From: Begonia masoniana
Lineage: Eukaryota; Streptophyta; Magnoliopsida; Cucurbitales; Begoniaceae
DNA: 64,000 bases
Direction of reading: 5' to 3'
Assembly: GCA_022432975.1 (NCBI GenBank)
Contig: CM039514.1
Coordinates: 11,284,668-11,348,667 of the forward strand
The notes beneath the pieces were generated by a model that was given only the letters and a program-made list of their open reading frames with translations, searched no databases and had not been told where the DNA came from. Below are positions 23,250 through 35,280 of the stretch, piece by piece; the first letter of the stretch is position 1; each line of letters opens with the position of its first letter. Made by a program: the position numbers and the translations under genes.

Positions 23250-25832
23250 TGTAGCGTCCCTAATACTGTACCCGATTTCCCGTACATATATATATTTTTT
23301 TTATACATTAAACAAACTCTAAGCGGAATTTTTAATCGAAATTGGAATGGAAGTCTAGTTTATAAATCATTTAAAACCAAAACTTAAAACAATTAGGATA
23401 AAACTATTTAAAACAATTAAAACAATTAAATAAATAAATTAAAAAACTATATTCAATCGGCCAAAAGGAGGGGCAGAATCGACAATTGGCAACCAAATTG
23501 GAGGGGCGATCGCTGCCAGGAGACTGATCGCCTGGCTGATCGCCCCTCTGGCAATCCACTTCCCTGCCAAGCGATCGCCCCTCTGGCGATCAACCTCCCT
23601 GCCAAGCGATCGCCCAGCGATCGCTCGGCAACTTCTCTGGAAAAATCCAAAGAAGTTACTAAGCAAGGGGCGATCGATCGCCCTCCCTAGCGATCGATCG
23701 CCAAGCTCTCTGGAAATTCTTCCAGAGAGCTCAGCTCCCCTTTCTCTGCTTCTCCTTTCTTTTCCCCTTGCATAACCACTTAATATACCAACTTTCTTCT
23801 ACAATCACCACTAACATCATACCCACCTTCACAATACAATTTAACATCAAACGCCCCATACTCATACGTCTTCTGAAATACCGCCCCAAAACCGACTCGA
23901 AACGAAATTAAAACAAAACACATTTTCATAAAAATAAACCGCGTGGATCCGTTTAAAAACTATACATTTCCTCCTGTTTTAAATCACCGACAATTCCAAT
24001 AAAACTTTCAAAAACGGTTTACAAAACAAGTTTCCAAAAACGTTTAAAACCTCAAATCTATCCACTATCAGAACCAAACACCCTAAAATGTTTCTATCTG
24101 TACGTTTTTCTACTCAAAGCCTCCCAAAATACCTACATCCCCACGGGTCGTGAAACGCCTCGACTGCGCCAGCACACTCCCGCAACCATCCTCCGTCAAC
24201 TGAACTCATGCCTCAGGAGGAGGAACATCGTCCTCACCTGTTTCCTCGTAATCACCTACACCATACAGACACCTATGAGATAAAAATTTCAGCAAGCTCT
24301 AGTAAATGTAAATGAATGCTATGCATATGAGTTCAGAAATCGTGCAACATTTTCTTTATCTTTACTCTGTGGGTGTCACCGAGATCTCAGCCTCCTAACC
24401 GGAGAGAGCACATCCAGCGGTCGGACTACTCTTTCCAGCTAGACCGGGGGGGGGGGGGGTACAGGCTTACAACGCGTACAGCCGTGCCTGAGCCCATCTC
24501 GCATGACCTATAACTGTATGAGTACGTGTTAGATGTGGTAGTCGATCTCCACAATAGGTCGAGGCCCTCTCCAGGCCACATTGCCATTTTCTTTAAAACA
24601 TCGTGCAGAAATTCATTTTCATGCTCTTTTAAAATACGTGATGCGTGAACAGTTCAATATGACAGAAAGTAAACATACATGATTCGTACCATCGAGACAA
24701 TAAAACATTTAAAAGCATAACCTATACATAACTAATCCTAACTACCCGATCAAAACAATTTAAACATTTGCGTCACCAAAACTCCTCGAGACGACTTCGA
24801 CGTACGGTGTAGGCCAATCGGCCAGAGAAAATCACGAGAACTTACCTCGTGTCCAATGCAGCTCAAGCTCCGTCCACGAGCGTTGTTTGTCTGAGGCAAA
24901 ATACAACATCGGCCTTAAAATGAGTTTAAGCTATTAATCGTCCAAACTAACATCCTTAACTAAGGAAATTCATAAGATCTTAACTTAACTAATCGAGGCA
25001 TTTATACAACGATTAACGCTCGATAGTTTAAAACCAAAATCAACGAGTTTTCCTAAAAACCCGAAAATTCTCCAATTTTAACATTTTTCACAAATTAATC
25101 TAACTTCGTCCAATAACGCTTAATACGTTCAACACATTCATAAACTATGACAACTTATCGATTTCGAACCCTAAATCTCGATTTTTATGATAACCCTAAA
25201 CGAAAACCTAAATGTATAACTTTCTAAAAATCAAAAACTAACGCTCTAAAACAATAGATTCATACCTAGAGCGTCGATTGGAGGAGAAAACGTGAAGAAC
25301 GGAAGACGAACAGAGAAAAAACGGAGGTCAGATGTTGAGAAATCGCCAACGGTAGAGAGGAAATCGCAAGGGAGAAAAGAAGAAAAAAGGTTCTGGCGTG
25401 AAATGGTGAAGGAGAAGAGGGATTTGAGATTTTAATATAAAATTGAATTTGAAAATTACCATTTTGCCCTTAGCACTTAATTCTGTTTGTTTCGTCCTTC
25501 GTTTCGTTAATCGGCTAACTATTTGATTTCACCCAATCTCCTTACTTCACCAATAAGTCCAACTTATTATTTGAGATTTATTAAAACTATCAGTTCGCAA
25601 ATCGGATCTCATTTACTATTTTTTACTAAAATGTCCTTTATATTACGAGAAACTTAATTACTCGAAATATAGCGCTATTACTCTGAAAATTCTCGTAAAT
25701 TTCTTAAAATTCCCATTAATCGTTAGGATCCCATTAACGTTTTCTTTTCGTAAAACGAGCTTGATTTGACATATTTACAAAAATGTCATCAAATATTATA
25801 ATATAAAAATCCCGTGAAGCCAGGGTATTACA
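23250..25832 (-). repeat. 5' LTR of gypsy B (2583 bp)
   Basis: Pairs with 15996-18546. It carries an extra tandem copy of about 45 bp in the GCGATCGC cluster (23545-23620) and an uninterrupted G run near 24447-24459. Both are length differences from its partner. No coding capacity. Confidence 0.95.
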
Positions 25833-25849
25833 CTTTCTCTGGTAACCTT

Positions 25850-28277
25850 TGTAACACCCGGCAATTTTGCCATGTAAATATTCCTTGAATTATTAAACGG
25901 GATTAATGGGAATATTTATACAATGCGTGTTTTTACGAATTTGCCGATGTTTTCAATTAAATATGTGTGATTCGTAAAACCGATTTTTGGAACTAAATAG
26001 TAATTTAGTTAAAAACCAATGGAATGGCAAAATAAGGAGCCAATTAAGGTTGGTGGGAGGAAGCCAATGATTGAGTGACACCTGGCAACTTGTTGAAGAA
26101 GCCATGTTCTTCTTCTCTTTCCTCCTACGTGAAACCCTCATTTCTCATCTGCTTCTTTCCACTACTCTCTGTTTTCTCTCTTCCAGGCGACTGCAACCTT
26201 TCCAAAAGACTTCCATTCTCCTATTTTCTCCAGTGAAGGTAATTATCTACTAAAGTTAACGAGTTTGGACAAGTTAAAAATGTGAATTTTGTTCAAGTTA
26301 GGGTTAAGGTATTATAGAGAAAACTCATTGTTTTTGGATGAAAACACGTTGGTTCATTTTCTAAAGGTTTAAAAGGAGTTGAAGCATGCCCTACCAAGTT
26401 GTTAGTTAGCATTTGCGGCTTTGCTCATTTTCTTTACATGCATGTATAGGTCCGTGCAACACCGAGGCAACACGTTCAAGATTCTCAACTCCGCAGCAAA
26501 CCGGTAAGTTCATATCCGTAGGTTGGCCCTTAAGACCCTACATCACGGAGACTCTAGGATTTTACTTCTGTCGGGAGGTTTCGGGTAGATAAGTTGGAGT
26601 TATATTCCGAGTCGTCTGTTTTTCTCTTTAGGTTCTGTTGTGTTATTTCTGTTGTTTGCTATTTTAATTTTAAGCACTGTAAATGTCCATGTCTACACGA
26701 TTTTCCCGAAAGTTCATGCAAAATGTTTTCTGTACACGGTTTGAAGTTAAGATAGATAAAAATCTGAAGGTAATGTATTGGCTAAGTGTGGGACGGAGAC
26801 TGGGGTTCTGTTCTGTATTTCTGTACTGTATCTTTGTTAGTGCCTGATAGTGCACTTCTGTCACGCCTGTGCTCCTATAAGCCCCACTTATACCCCTCTG
26901 CCAGTGAAACGTAATGTACTGTACTGTCACCGTATTCTGAAAGTTCATGCATAGCATATGCATCACTGCATTTTTATATGTTCTTACTGAGCTTTAGGCT
27001 CATAGTTGAACTCCTTGTTGTAGGTATGGATCCCCCAGATGAGGACTTTGTGCCTCAAGATGATGATTTGATGTAGTTGGCGGATCGAGCTCATGGGGTT
27101 TGGTTGCTGCAGTCAGACAAGAGTTAACTCTGTGAGAATGTATTTTCTGAAGTTATGTCAAGTTCTGTAACATCCTTTGAAGTTTAAAAACATTTGAAGT
27201 GTAGGTTCAGTTCTGTACAACTTTTGTGTTCTTTTTAAAACGACGTTTGGAATCTGTATTGATGTCTAAAACCACTGTATTTGACAGTTGTATCTATATA
27301 TGTTGAAATATTCTGGAACTGCATTGAGTTTCCTCTGATTAGTTCATGCATGGGTGGTCTCTGGTTTTAGAGCTATCCATGCAGATTGATTTTTTTAAAC
27401 TTATGTCATGTTTTCTGTTATGTCCGAAAATCATGTTTTGAATCGGGTTTTGAAGGTCTGAAACTTTTTATGCCTTATGTTTTATGCTCCCTCTTTATAC
27501 GTCTTCCTGTCAAAAGTTGTCAAAATTCTGCCTTTTAAACTACATCTTCCGATCACATCCACCGCTGCTTTAAAAATCACATCCACTGCTGCTTTAAAAA
27601 TCACATCTACCGCTGCCTTTGAAATTACATCCACTGCTTCTTTAAAAATCACATCCACAGCTGCTTTAAAATTTACATCTACCGCTGCCTTTAAAATCAC
27701 TTCCACCGGTGAACAGTGCATTTCTGCCTGCATCCACCGCTGCCTTTAAAATTACATCTTCCGTCTGACGTCATCTGCCTACTTCTTCCACCCAATTTAT
27801 TTACGTCTTCCATTTGACGTCATCCACATCTTCCGCCTGACGTCATCTGCCTAATTCTTCCGTCCCGGTTTATTTATGTTATCCGCTCCTGTCACCCAAT
27901 CTACCTCTTCCGCCCCAGTTTATCTGCATTTTCTGCTTTGCTTCATCTGCCCGGTTTAGTAACATCTTCCGCCTTACTTCCTCCGCCCTACATCACCCAA
28001 TCCTGTCATTCACTGTAGCCCTCCTCCCAGTATGCCTTCCAGATTATTATTTTCCAGTTTATGTTTTTATATTCCTTTTCGTCTTGTTTCCTTCTGTTGT
28101 TTATTCCTGCTCATCCTGTCTTTCTCATCTAAATTCCAGAGAATTTTTTCTCCCCCTGTAAAGTTTTAAGGGTTTGTTTTTAGAAGTTCAGCTTGTTTAT
28201 TCGAAAAAAAAATAGTCCCCGTTTTGAAATGCCCAGTGTGACGGCTCCTCCACCCCGATCGGGTTGGGGCTGTCACA
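25850..28277 (+). mobile_element. Solo LTR C of the gypsy A family
   Basis: Starts TGTAACACCCGGC and ends GGGCTGTCACA. Flanked by ACCTT (25845-25849) and GCCTT (28278-28282), a target duplication with one mismatch. The start, the CATAGTTGAACTCC...GATGAGGACTTTG phrase (27000-27055) and the end (ATCGGGTTGGGGCTGTCACA) match the LTR of gypsy A in order. There is no internal domain, so it arose by LTR-LTR recombination or is a fragment. Confidence 0.85.
27548..27752 (+). repeat. 24-bp minisatellite in solo LTR C, about 8 copies
   Basis: Unit is CACATCCACCGCTGCTTTAA plus AAAT, with substitutions. Three TGACGTCA motifs follow at 27766, 27815 and 27838. Confidence 0.85.
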
Positions 28278-28282
28278 GCCTT

Positions 28283-28556
28283 CATTCAAAAATTCCATGG
28301 CAAGATCCTGTCAAGTTCACTTACAACTAAAATTTCATAAGTTATTCAAATATTATACATTATAAATAAAATAGTTTTATTAAATAAATCAAAATAAAAT
28401 AAATTGTGCACTTTTTTAGGATTTAGATAAAAATTGTTAAAAGAATTTCAAATATAAAATACAATGAAGACAAAAGATTAATAGTCACGAACTATAATAA
28501 TACTAAAAATCAAGAGTATTGAAATTCTCTTACATAAATAATAACAAAAAATTTTG
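28283..28556 (-). repeat. Outer part of the right inverted end of the MULE-like element
   Basis: The reverse complement of 28330-28556 matches 5500-5710 closely, including GTATTATTATAG and TTTTGTCTTCATTGTATTTT. It is separated from its inner part (15767-15995) only by gypsy B, 12 bp, and solo LTR C. Confidence 0.65.
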
Positions 28557-29072
28557 TATAAAATATAATAATAATAAAAATCATAAGTTCATTAAAATAA
28601 GAAAATAACTTATATATAGAATTTTATTATAATGTTTTTTAAATCAATACAATAAAAAATACTGAAATAAGAATTATATAAGTGAGAAAAATGTAAAAAA
28701 ATATAAAAGCAATGTAAATGCAAATTATTTGTATTTGACATTGTATAAAATTAATTAAATCAAAAAGTTAAAACGTGGATAGTACTGATCAGGATAATTC
28801 CTTAGAAATACTGTACTGGACAATCTCCTAGACAAAATTATTTTTCCAAGTAAGTTCCTTGGAAAGGCTGGAGCGGTCACAAATGGTCCTACTTAAAACC
28901 CAGTTTCCTAGACAGAACTTACTTACACAGTACAATTACACCACTTAATACGCAGTACGAGAAATGATAACAGATGCGATCTAATTATCTACAGTATAAT
29001 AGATAAATATCTAATAAAAATAAAATAGAAAAAAACTTTGTACCTAGCCGGTGAACGCAGAGAAATATCACC
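28557..29072. other. AT-rich intergenic, no gene seen
   Basis: AT-rich DNA followed by a mixed stretch (28790-28960) with repeated CCTTAGAAA/CCTAGACA phrases. I recognise no coding sequence or TE terminus. Confidence 0.5.
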
Positions 29073-30252
29073 TGTAACACCCGAGATAACGGCCAGGTGA
29101 TTTTCCTAACTGAATTAACGGTCATAAATAATTAATCTTCGCAGTTTAGGATTTTATGCCAAGCTTAATTAATTACATGTGGATCCAAACTAGGTTGAGT
29201 GGCAAAGTTGTAATATTGGAGGATTGATGCCAGTATTTAAAGAAAAAGGAAAGGGTTCAAACCTCATTTAAACCATGGTAGCCGACACCTTCCTTTCCGG
29301 CGATTTCTTCTCTCGCAAGTTCTTACTCTCTGCTATCAGCAAACTCTCCTCGACGGCCGGTTTACTCCGCCACCACTCGACTACTCTGCGCCTGAGGTAT
29401 GCATTAGACAATGTGGCTATCTGTTAGTTTATTAGCTCTGCAGCTCTGTATTGAAGTTTTGGATTCTTCAATGGCCGAGTATTGATAAGAACATTTTAGA
29501 ATCCGAGAGTAGTAATGTCAACCCGAATCGATTCTGGACATTTTAAGTAACCAACTCAGATTTAATCGATAGTAGAACCTGTTTGTTTTATTTTGGATTT
29601 CAGATTCTGCACAGTATATCAAACCAAGGATTCGGGAATGACTTTAGCTAATAGATCCTAGGATGATTTATGAGTAGAGTTTTAGGATTTTGATTTAACT
29701 ACTGTAATGCACATGTTTTAGGTGAAGAAGTTGAAGAGAAGAGGTTCAGATTGCTAAGGAGACCAGGTAAGTGAATGTATTAAGATTTCCGCTAATAGAG
29801 CCCTACATCGTGGGAGTACTAAGGTTGAGATGTCTAATGTTTACCTTATGATTATGAGCTTGTCTGCACTTGAAGGATTTATGTATGTTGCGAGTTATAC
29901 TATTTGATGACCTGCTAGTGAATGTGAAGTTGTTTGCTCTGGTATGATCCTTGTCATAGTTTGATGAGTTAAAAGTTCTCATGTTCATGCATCATGAATA
30001 TTTCTCAAGCATAAGAAAATGTTTTAATGCATGTTTTCCCATGAACAAGATATGTACGTATATATGTATATATATAAGATTTATGCAACGTGGATTAAGT
30101 GAGGGTTGGGGGCGGTTCGGCGTATGTCACAGTCCAAAGAAGGACATATGAATACGACCCGCAGTAGGGAACAAGATCAAACTCACTCTCGAACCCCCTT
30201 TACCGGCACAAATCCTCTCTTGATCCACACAACCTAAACAAAGAATAGGATC

Positions 30253-31922
30253 AATGTCTATGAATGATGAATATGATCAATGTCTATGAATGATGAATAT
30301 GATCAATGATTATGAATGATGAATATGATCAATGACTATGAATGATGAATATGATCAATGACTATGAATGATGAATATGATCCATGACTATGAATGATGA
30401 ATATGATCAATGACTATGAATGATGAATATGATCAATGACTATGAATGATGAATATGATCATGACTATGAATGATGAATATGATCATGACTATGAATGAT
30501 GAATATGATCATGACTATGAATGATGAATATGATCATGACTATGAATGATGAATATGATCATGACTATGAATGATGAATATGATCATGACTATGAATGAT
30601 GAATATGATCATGACTATGAATGATGAATATGATCATGACTATGAATGATGAATATGATCATGACTATGAATGATGAATATGATCATGACTATGAATGAT
30701 GAATATGATCAATGACTATGAATGATGAATATGATCAATGTCTATGAATGATGAATATGATCATGACTATGAATGATGAATATGATCATGACTATGAATG
30801 ATGAATATGATCAATGACTATGAATGATGAATATGATCAATGTCTATGAATGATGAATATGATCATGACTATGAATGATGAATATGATCATGACTATGAA
30901 TGATGAATATGATCAATGTCTATGAATGATGAATATGATCATGACTATGAATGATGAATATGATCAATGACTATGAATGATGAATATGATCATGACTATG
31001 AATGATGAATATGATCATGACTATGAATGATGAATATGATCAATGACTATGAATGATGAATATGATCATGACTATGAATGATGAATATGATCATGACTAT
31101 GAATGATGAATATGATCATGACTATGAATGATGAATATGATCATGACTATGAATGATGAATATGATCAATGTCTATGAATGATGAATATGATCATGACTA
31201 TGAATGATGAATATGATCATGACTATGAATGATGAATATGATCATGACTATGAATGATGAATATGATCATGACTATGAATGATGAATATGATCATGACTA
31301 TGAATGATGAATATGATCATGACTATGAATGATGAATATGATCATGACTATGAATGATGAATATGATCATGACTATGAATGATGAATATGATCATGACTA
31401 TGAATGATGAATATGATCATGACTATGAATGATGAATATGATCATGACTATGAATGATGAATATGATCAATGACTATGAATGATGAATATGATCATGACT
31501 ATGAATGATGAATATGATCATGACTATGAATGATGAATATGATCAATGACTATGAATGATGAATATGATCATGACTATGAATGATGAATATGATCATGAC
31601 TATGAATGATGAATATGATCAATGTCTATGAATGATGAATATGATCATGACTATGAATGATGAATATGATCATGACTATGAATGATGAATATGATCATGA
31701 CTATGAATGATGAATATGATCATGACTATGAATGATGAATATGATCATGACTATGAATGATGAATATGATCAATGACTATGAATGATGAATATGATCATG
31801 ACTATGAATGATGAATATGATCAATGTCTATGAATGATGAATATGATCATGACTATGAATGATGAATATGATCATGACTATGAATGATGAATATGATCAT
31901 GACTATGAATGATGAATATGAT
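30253..31922 (+). repeat. 25/26-bp tandem array, about 66 copies
   Basis: Two interspersed variants: ATGATCATGACTATGAATGA+TGAAT (25 bp) and the same with ATCAATGA (26 bp), with a third substituting GTCTATG for GACTATG. Variants occur in irregular order. It contains many GAATGATGAAT direct repeats but no stable frame. Confidence 0.97.
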
Positions 31923-32082
31923 CTGTTGGATGAGGTTGTTTGATGATTATAGTGTTTAACTACCGTAAGATAGAAGCTGGATGAGGCATTCATCCGGCTG
32001 ACATCATCGCAGATGTCAAATGATAGGAATCGACCGTTTGGTCTTTCGGATGATGTCACCCGAAGTGTAAGTATGTTTCTTC

Positions 32083-34353
32083 ATCGGCAGATGTAGAGTG
32101 TTTAGCCTTCGGATGATGTAAGTATAAATTTTGTCGTCTAGCGATCGGCAGATGTAGAGTGTTTAGCCTTCGGATGATGTAAGTATAAATTTTGTCGTCT
32201 AGCGATCGGCAGATGTAGAGTGTTTAGCCTTCGGATGATGTAAGTATAAATTTTGTCGTCTAGCGATCGGCAGATGTAGAGTGTTTAGCCTTCGGATGAT
32301 GTAAGTATAAATTTTGTCGTCTAGCGATCGGCAGATGTAGAGTGTTTAGCCTTCGGATGATGTAAGTATAAATTTTGTCGTCTAGCGATCGGCAGATGTA
32401 GAGTGTTTAGCCTTCGGATGATGTAAGTATAAATTTTGTCGTCTAGCGATCGGCAGATGTAGAGTGTTTAGCCTTCGGATGATGTAAGTATAAATTTTGT
32501 CGTCTAGCGATCGGCAGATGTAGAGTGTTTAGCCTTCGGATGATGTAAGTATAAATTTTGTCGTCTAGCGATCGGCAGATGTAGAGTGTTTAGCCTTCGG
32601 ATGATGTAAGTATAAATTTTGTCGTCTAGCGATCGGCAGATGTAGAGTGTTTAGCCTTCGGATGATGTAAGTATAAATTTTGTCGTCTAGCGATCGGCAG
32701 ATGTAGAGTGTTTAGCCTTCGGATGATGTAAGTATAAATTTTGTCGTCTAGCGATCGGCAGATGTAGAGTGTTTAGCCTTCGGATGATGTAAGTATAAAT
32801 TTTGTCGTCTAGCGATCGGCAGATGTAGAGTGTTTAGCCTTCGGATGATGTAAGTATAAATTTTGTCGTCTAGCGATCGGCAGATGTAGAGTGTTTAGCC
32901 TTCGGATGATGTAAGTATAAATTTTGTCGTCTAGCGATCGGCAGATGTAGAGTGTTTAGCCTTCGGATGATGTAAGTATAAATTTTGTCGTCTAGCGATC
33001 GGCAGATGTAGAGTGTTTAGCCTTCGGATGATGTAAGTATAAATTTTGTCGTCTAGCGATCGGCAGATGTAGAGTGTTTAGCCTTCGGATGATGTAAGTA
33101 TAAATTTTGTCGTCTAGCGATCGGCAGATGTAGAGTGTTTAGCCTTCGGATGATGTAAGTATAAATTTTGTCGTCTAGCGATCGGCAGATGTAGAGTGTT
33201 TAGCCTTCGGATGATGTAAGTATAAATTTTGTCGTCTAGCGATCGGCAGATGTAGAGTGTTTAGCCTTCGGATGATGTAAGTATAAATTTTGTCGTCTAG
33301 CGATCGGCAGATGTAGAGTGTTTAGCCTTCGGATGATGTAAGTATAAATTTTGTCGTCTAGCGATCGGCAGATGTAGAGTGTTTAGCCTTCGGATGATGT
33401 AAGTATAAATTTTGTCGTCTAGCGATCGGCAGATGTAGAGTGTTTAGCCTTCGGATGATGTAAGTATAAATTTTGTCGTCTAGCGATCGGCAGATGTAGA
33501 GTGTTTAGCCTTCGGATGATGTAAGTATAAATTTTGTCGTCTAGCGATCGGCAGATGTAGAGTGTTTAGCCTTCGGATGATGTAAGTATAAATTTTGTCG
33601 TCTAGCGATCGGCAGATGTAGAGTGTTTAGCCTTCGGATGATGTAAGTATAAATTTTGTCGTCTAGCGATCGGCAGATGTAGAGTGTTTAGCCTTCGGAT
33701 GATGTAAGTATAAATTTTGTCGTCTAGCGATCGGCAGATGTAGAGTGTTTAGCCTTCGGATGATGTAAGTATAAATTTTGTCGTCTAGCGATCGGCAGAT
33801 GTAGAGTGTTTAGCCTTCGGATGATGTAAGTATAAATTTTGTCGTCTAGCGATCGGCAGATGTAGAGTGTTTAGCCTTCGGATGATGTAAGTATAAATTT
33901 TGTCGTCTAGCGATCGGCAGATGTAGAGTGTTTAGCCTTCGGATGATGTAAGTATAAATTTTGTCGTCTAGCGATCGGCAGATGTAGAGTGTTTAGCCTT
34001 CGGATGATGTAAGTATAAATTTTGTCGTCTAGCGATCGGCAGATGTAGAGTGTTTAGCCTTCGGATGATGTAAGTATAAATTTTGTCGTCTAGCGATCGG
34101 CAGATGTAGAGTGTTTAGCCTTCGGATGATGTAAGTATAAATTTTGTCGTCTAGCGATCGGCAGATGTAGAGTGTTTAGCCTTCGGATGATGTAAGTATA
34201 AATTTTGTCGTCTAGCGATCGGCAGATGTAGAGTGTTTAGCCTTCGGATGATGTAAGTATAAATTTTGTCGTCTAGCGATCGGCAGATGTAGAGTGTTTA
34301 GCCTTCGGATGATGTAAGTATAAATTTTGTCGTCTAGCGATCGGCAGATGTAA
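32083..34353 (+). repeat. 61-bp satellite, about 37 near-identical copies, ends in the gap
   Basis: Unit begins ATCGGCAGATGTAGAGTGTT, continues TAGCCTTCGGATGATGTAAG and TATAAATTTTGTCGTCTAGC, and ends in G. A spacing of 61 bp was confirmed at 32083 and 32144. I saw no variant inside the array by eye. The phrases ATCGG(C/A)AGATGTAGAGTGT and TTTTGTCGT(C/T)TAG also occur, in the same order, in LTR F at 58685-58725. Confidence 0.97.
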
Positions 34354-34453
34354 NNNNNNNNNNNNNNNNNNNNNNNNNNNNNNNNNNNNNNNNNNNNNNN
34401 NNNNNNNNNNNNNNNNNNNNNNNNNNNNNNNNNNNNNNNNNNNNNNNNNNNNN
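34354..34453. other. Assembly gap, 100 N
   Basis: Exactly 100 N, the usual placeholder for a gap of unknown size. It begins in mid-unit of the 61-bp array, so the true array length and the end of element L are unknown. Confidence 0.99.
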
Positions 34454-34661
34454 CAAATACGAGATCAAAAAATTTAATTTTTATTGAAATCGTTTTAAAA
34501 ATTTGTAAAATAACAATAATGTTACGTTTATTCTCTTATTTTATTTTTTTAAAATATTAGCTGATATGTCAAATAATTATTAATATAGTTAATGTAATCA
34601 ATTATTTATTTATAACTTAGTGTATTAATTGCACCAATCATTGTTTGACACTTGAAGGAGT
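34454..34661. other. AT-rich DNA between the gap and the TRIM
   Basis: No reading frame or repeat terminus recognised. Confidence 0.5.
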
Positions 34662-34751
34662 ATTTTTGTAACGACCCCAATTCCCAGCAAGATATTATCC
34701 GCTCTGGGGATTGAGTCGCAGCCCAATATCCTCCCCTCACGGCTTTGTTTG

Positions 34752-34831
34752 GCGAGAACTTCCCAGAAGATCACCCAACCTGGAATTGCTCTCGCCGAAG
34801 CACTTTTAACTTCGAGTTCTTATGGGATCCG
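34752..34831 (-). ncRNA. 5S-rRNA-like domain in the left Cassandra LTR
   Basis: The minus strand reads CGGATCCCAT(A)AGAACTC, then GAAGTTAA, GTGCTTCGGCGAGAG and GGTTGGGTGA(T/C)CTTC, then GGGAAGT. This follows the order of plant 5S rRNA from its internal promoter region to near the 3' end. It is a derived copy inside an LTR, not a functional 5S gene. In Cassandra this domain is thought to supply an RNA polymerase III promoter (established for the family). This copy lost a base in the CTCCGAAG segment. Confidence 0.88.
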
Positions 34832-34948
34832 TTGTCAAATGTGCTCCAAAACGCGTCTTGCTATATTGGGAGGGTCTCTTTACATATGTTTCATTTCCAC
34901 ATACTTCCCCAAGCGATGTGGTATTGTGATGACCCCACTTTCAACGAC

Positions 34949-35035
34949 TGAATCCTCCGGCCCAACTCTCTGGGATCCGCGGAGTTTTCGTTGAACCCTC
35001 CGGCCCAACCCTCTGGGATCCGCGGAGTTTTAACA
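34949..35035 (+). repeat. 41-bp direct repeat inside the Cassandra LTRs
   Basis: The phrase TCCGGCCCAAC(T/C)CTCTGGGA, then TCCGCGGAGTTTT, occurs twice in tandem here and again twice in the right LTR (about 35479-35560). A diverged third version (TCCGGCCCCATCCGGG) follows. Confidence 0.8.
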
Positions 35036-35280
35036 CATACTCCGGCCCCATCCGGGCACATACGTCCTCTGAGGATCCGCGGAGCAAGGGGTAGTTTCCA
35101 CCACATATGTGTCAAGTCGGGTCATCACAATCACCCCCCCTTGGGGCCCAACGTCCTCGTTGGCCACATTTCGTTGGGTACAAGGCTCTGATACATTTGT
35201 AGCGACCCCAATTCCCAGCAAGATATTGTCCGCTCTGGGATTGAGCCGCAGCCCAATATCCTCCCCTCACGGCTTTGTTT

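Larger units (their letters stand above)
15996..25832 (-). mobile_element. Ty3/gypsy retrotransposon B (chromovirus-like), complete structure
   Basis: Both LTRs, primer site, coding region and target duplication are present. TSD is CTTTC at 15991-15995 and 25833-25837. The plus-strand reading starts TGTAGCGTCCC and ends GGGTATTACA, so the element on its own strand is TGTAATACCC...GGGACGCTACA. Domain order on the minus strand is gag, protease, RT, RNase H, integrase, chromodomain-like tail. It sits in the right arm of the MULE-like element. Family and domain order resemble A, but the LTRs are a different subfamily. Confidence 0.96.
29073..34353 (+). mobile_element. LTR-like element L carrying two satellite arrays (3' end lost in gap)
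   Basis: Starts TGTAACACCCGAGATAACGG. The first kilobase follows the pattern of the long LTRs here: a GTAGCCGACACC transcript-start-like region, then GGAGACCAGGTAAGTGAA and an AGCCCTACATCGTGGGAG phrase parallel to CCAGGTAAGTAAAG...GGGCCTACATCAC in LTRs I and F. Stretch 31975-32080 resembles 58660-58700 of LTR F (CATCCGGCTGAC(A/G)TCATCG). No coding sequence was found. The end lies in or beyond the N gap, so solo LTR versus full element cannot be told. Confidence 0.55.

Noticed and set aside
27477..27749. Frames over ITSTAALK / VDVIFKAA repeats in solo LTR C
   Set aside because: Both strands stay open because the 24-bp unit is a multiple of three. It is a minisatellite inside a non-coding LTR.
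30253..34353. CRISPR array
   Set aside because: The units are head-to-tail tandem repeats with no unique spacers, in a plant nuclear context.
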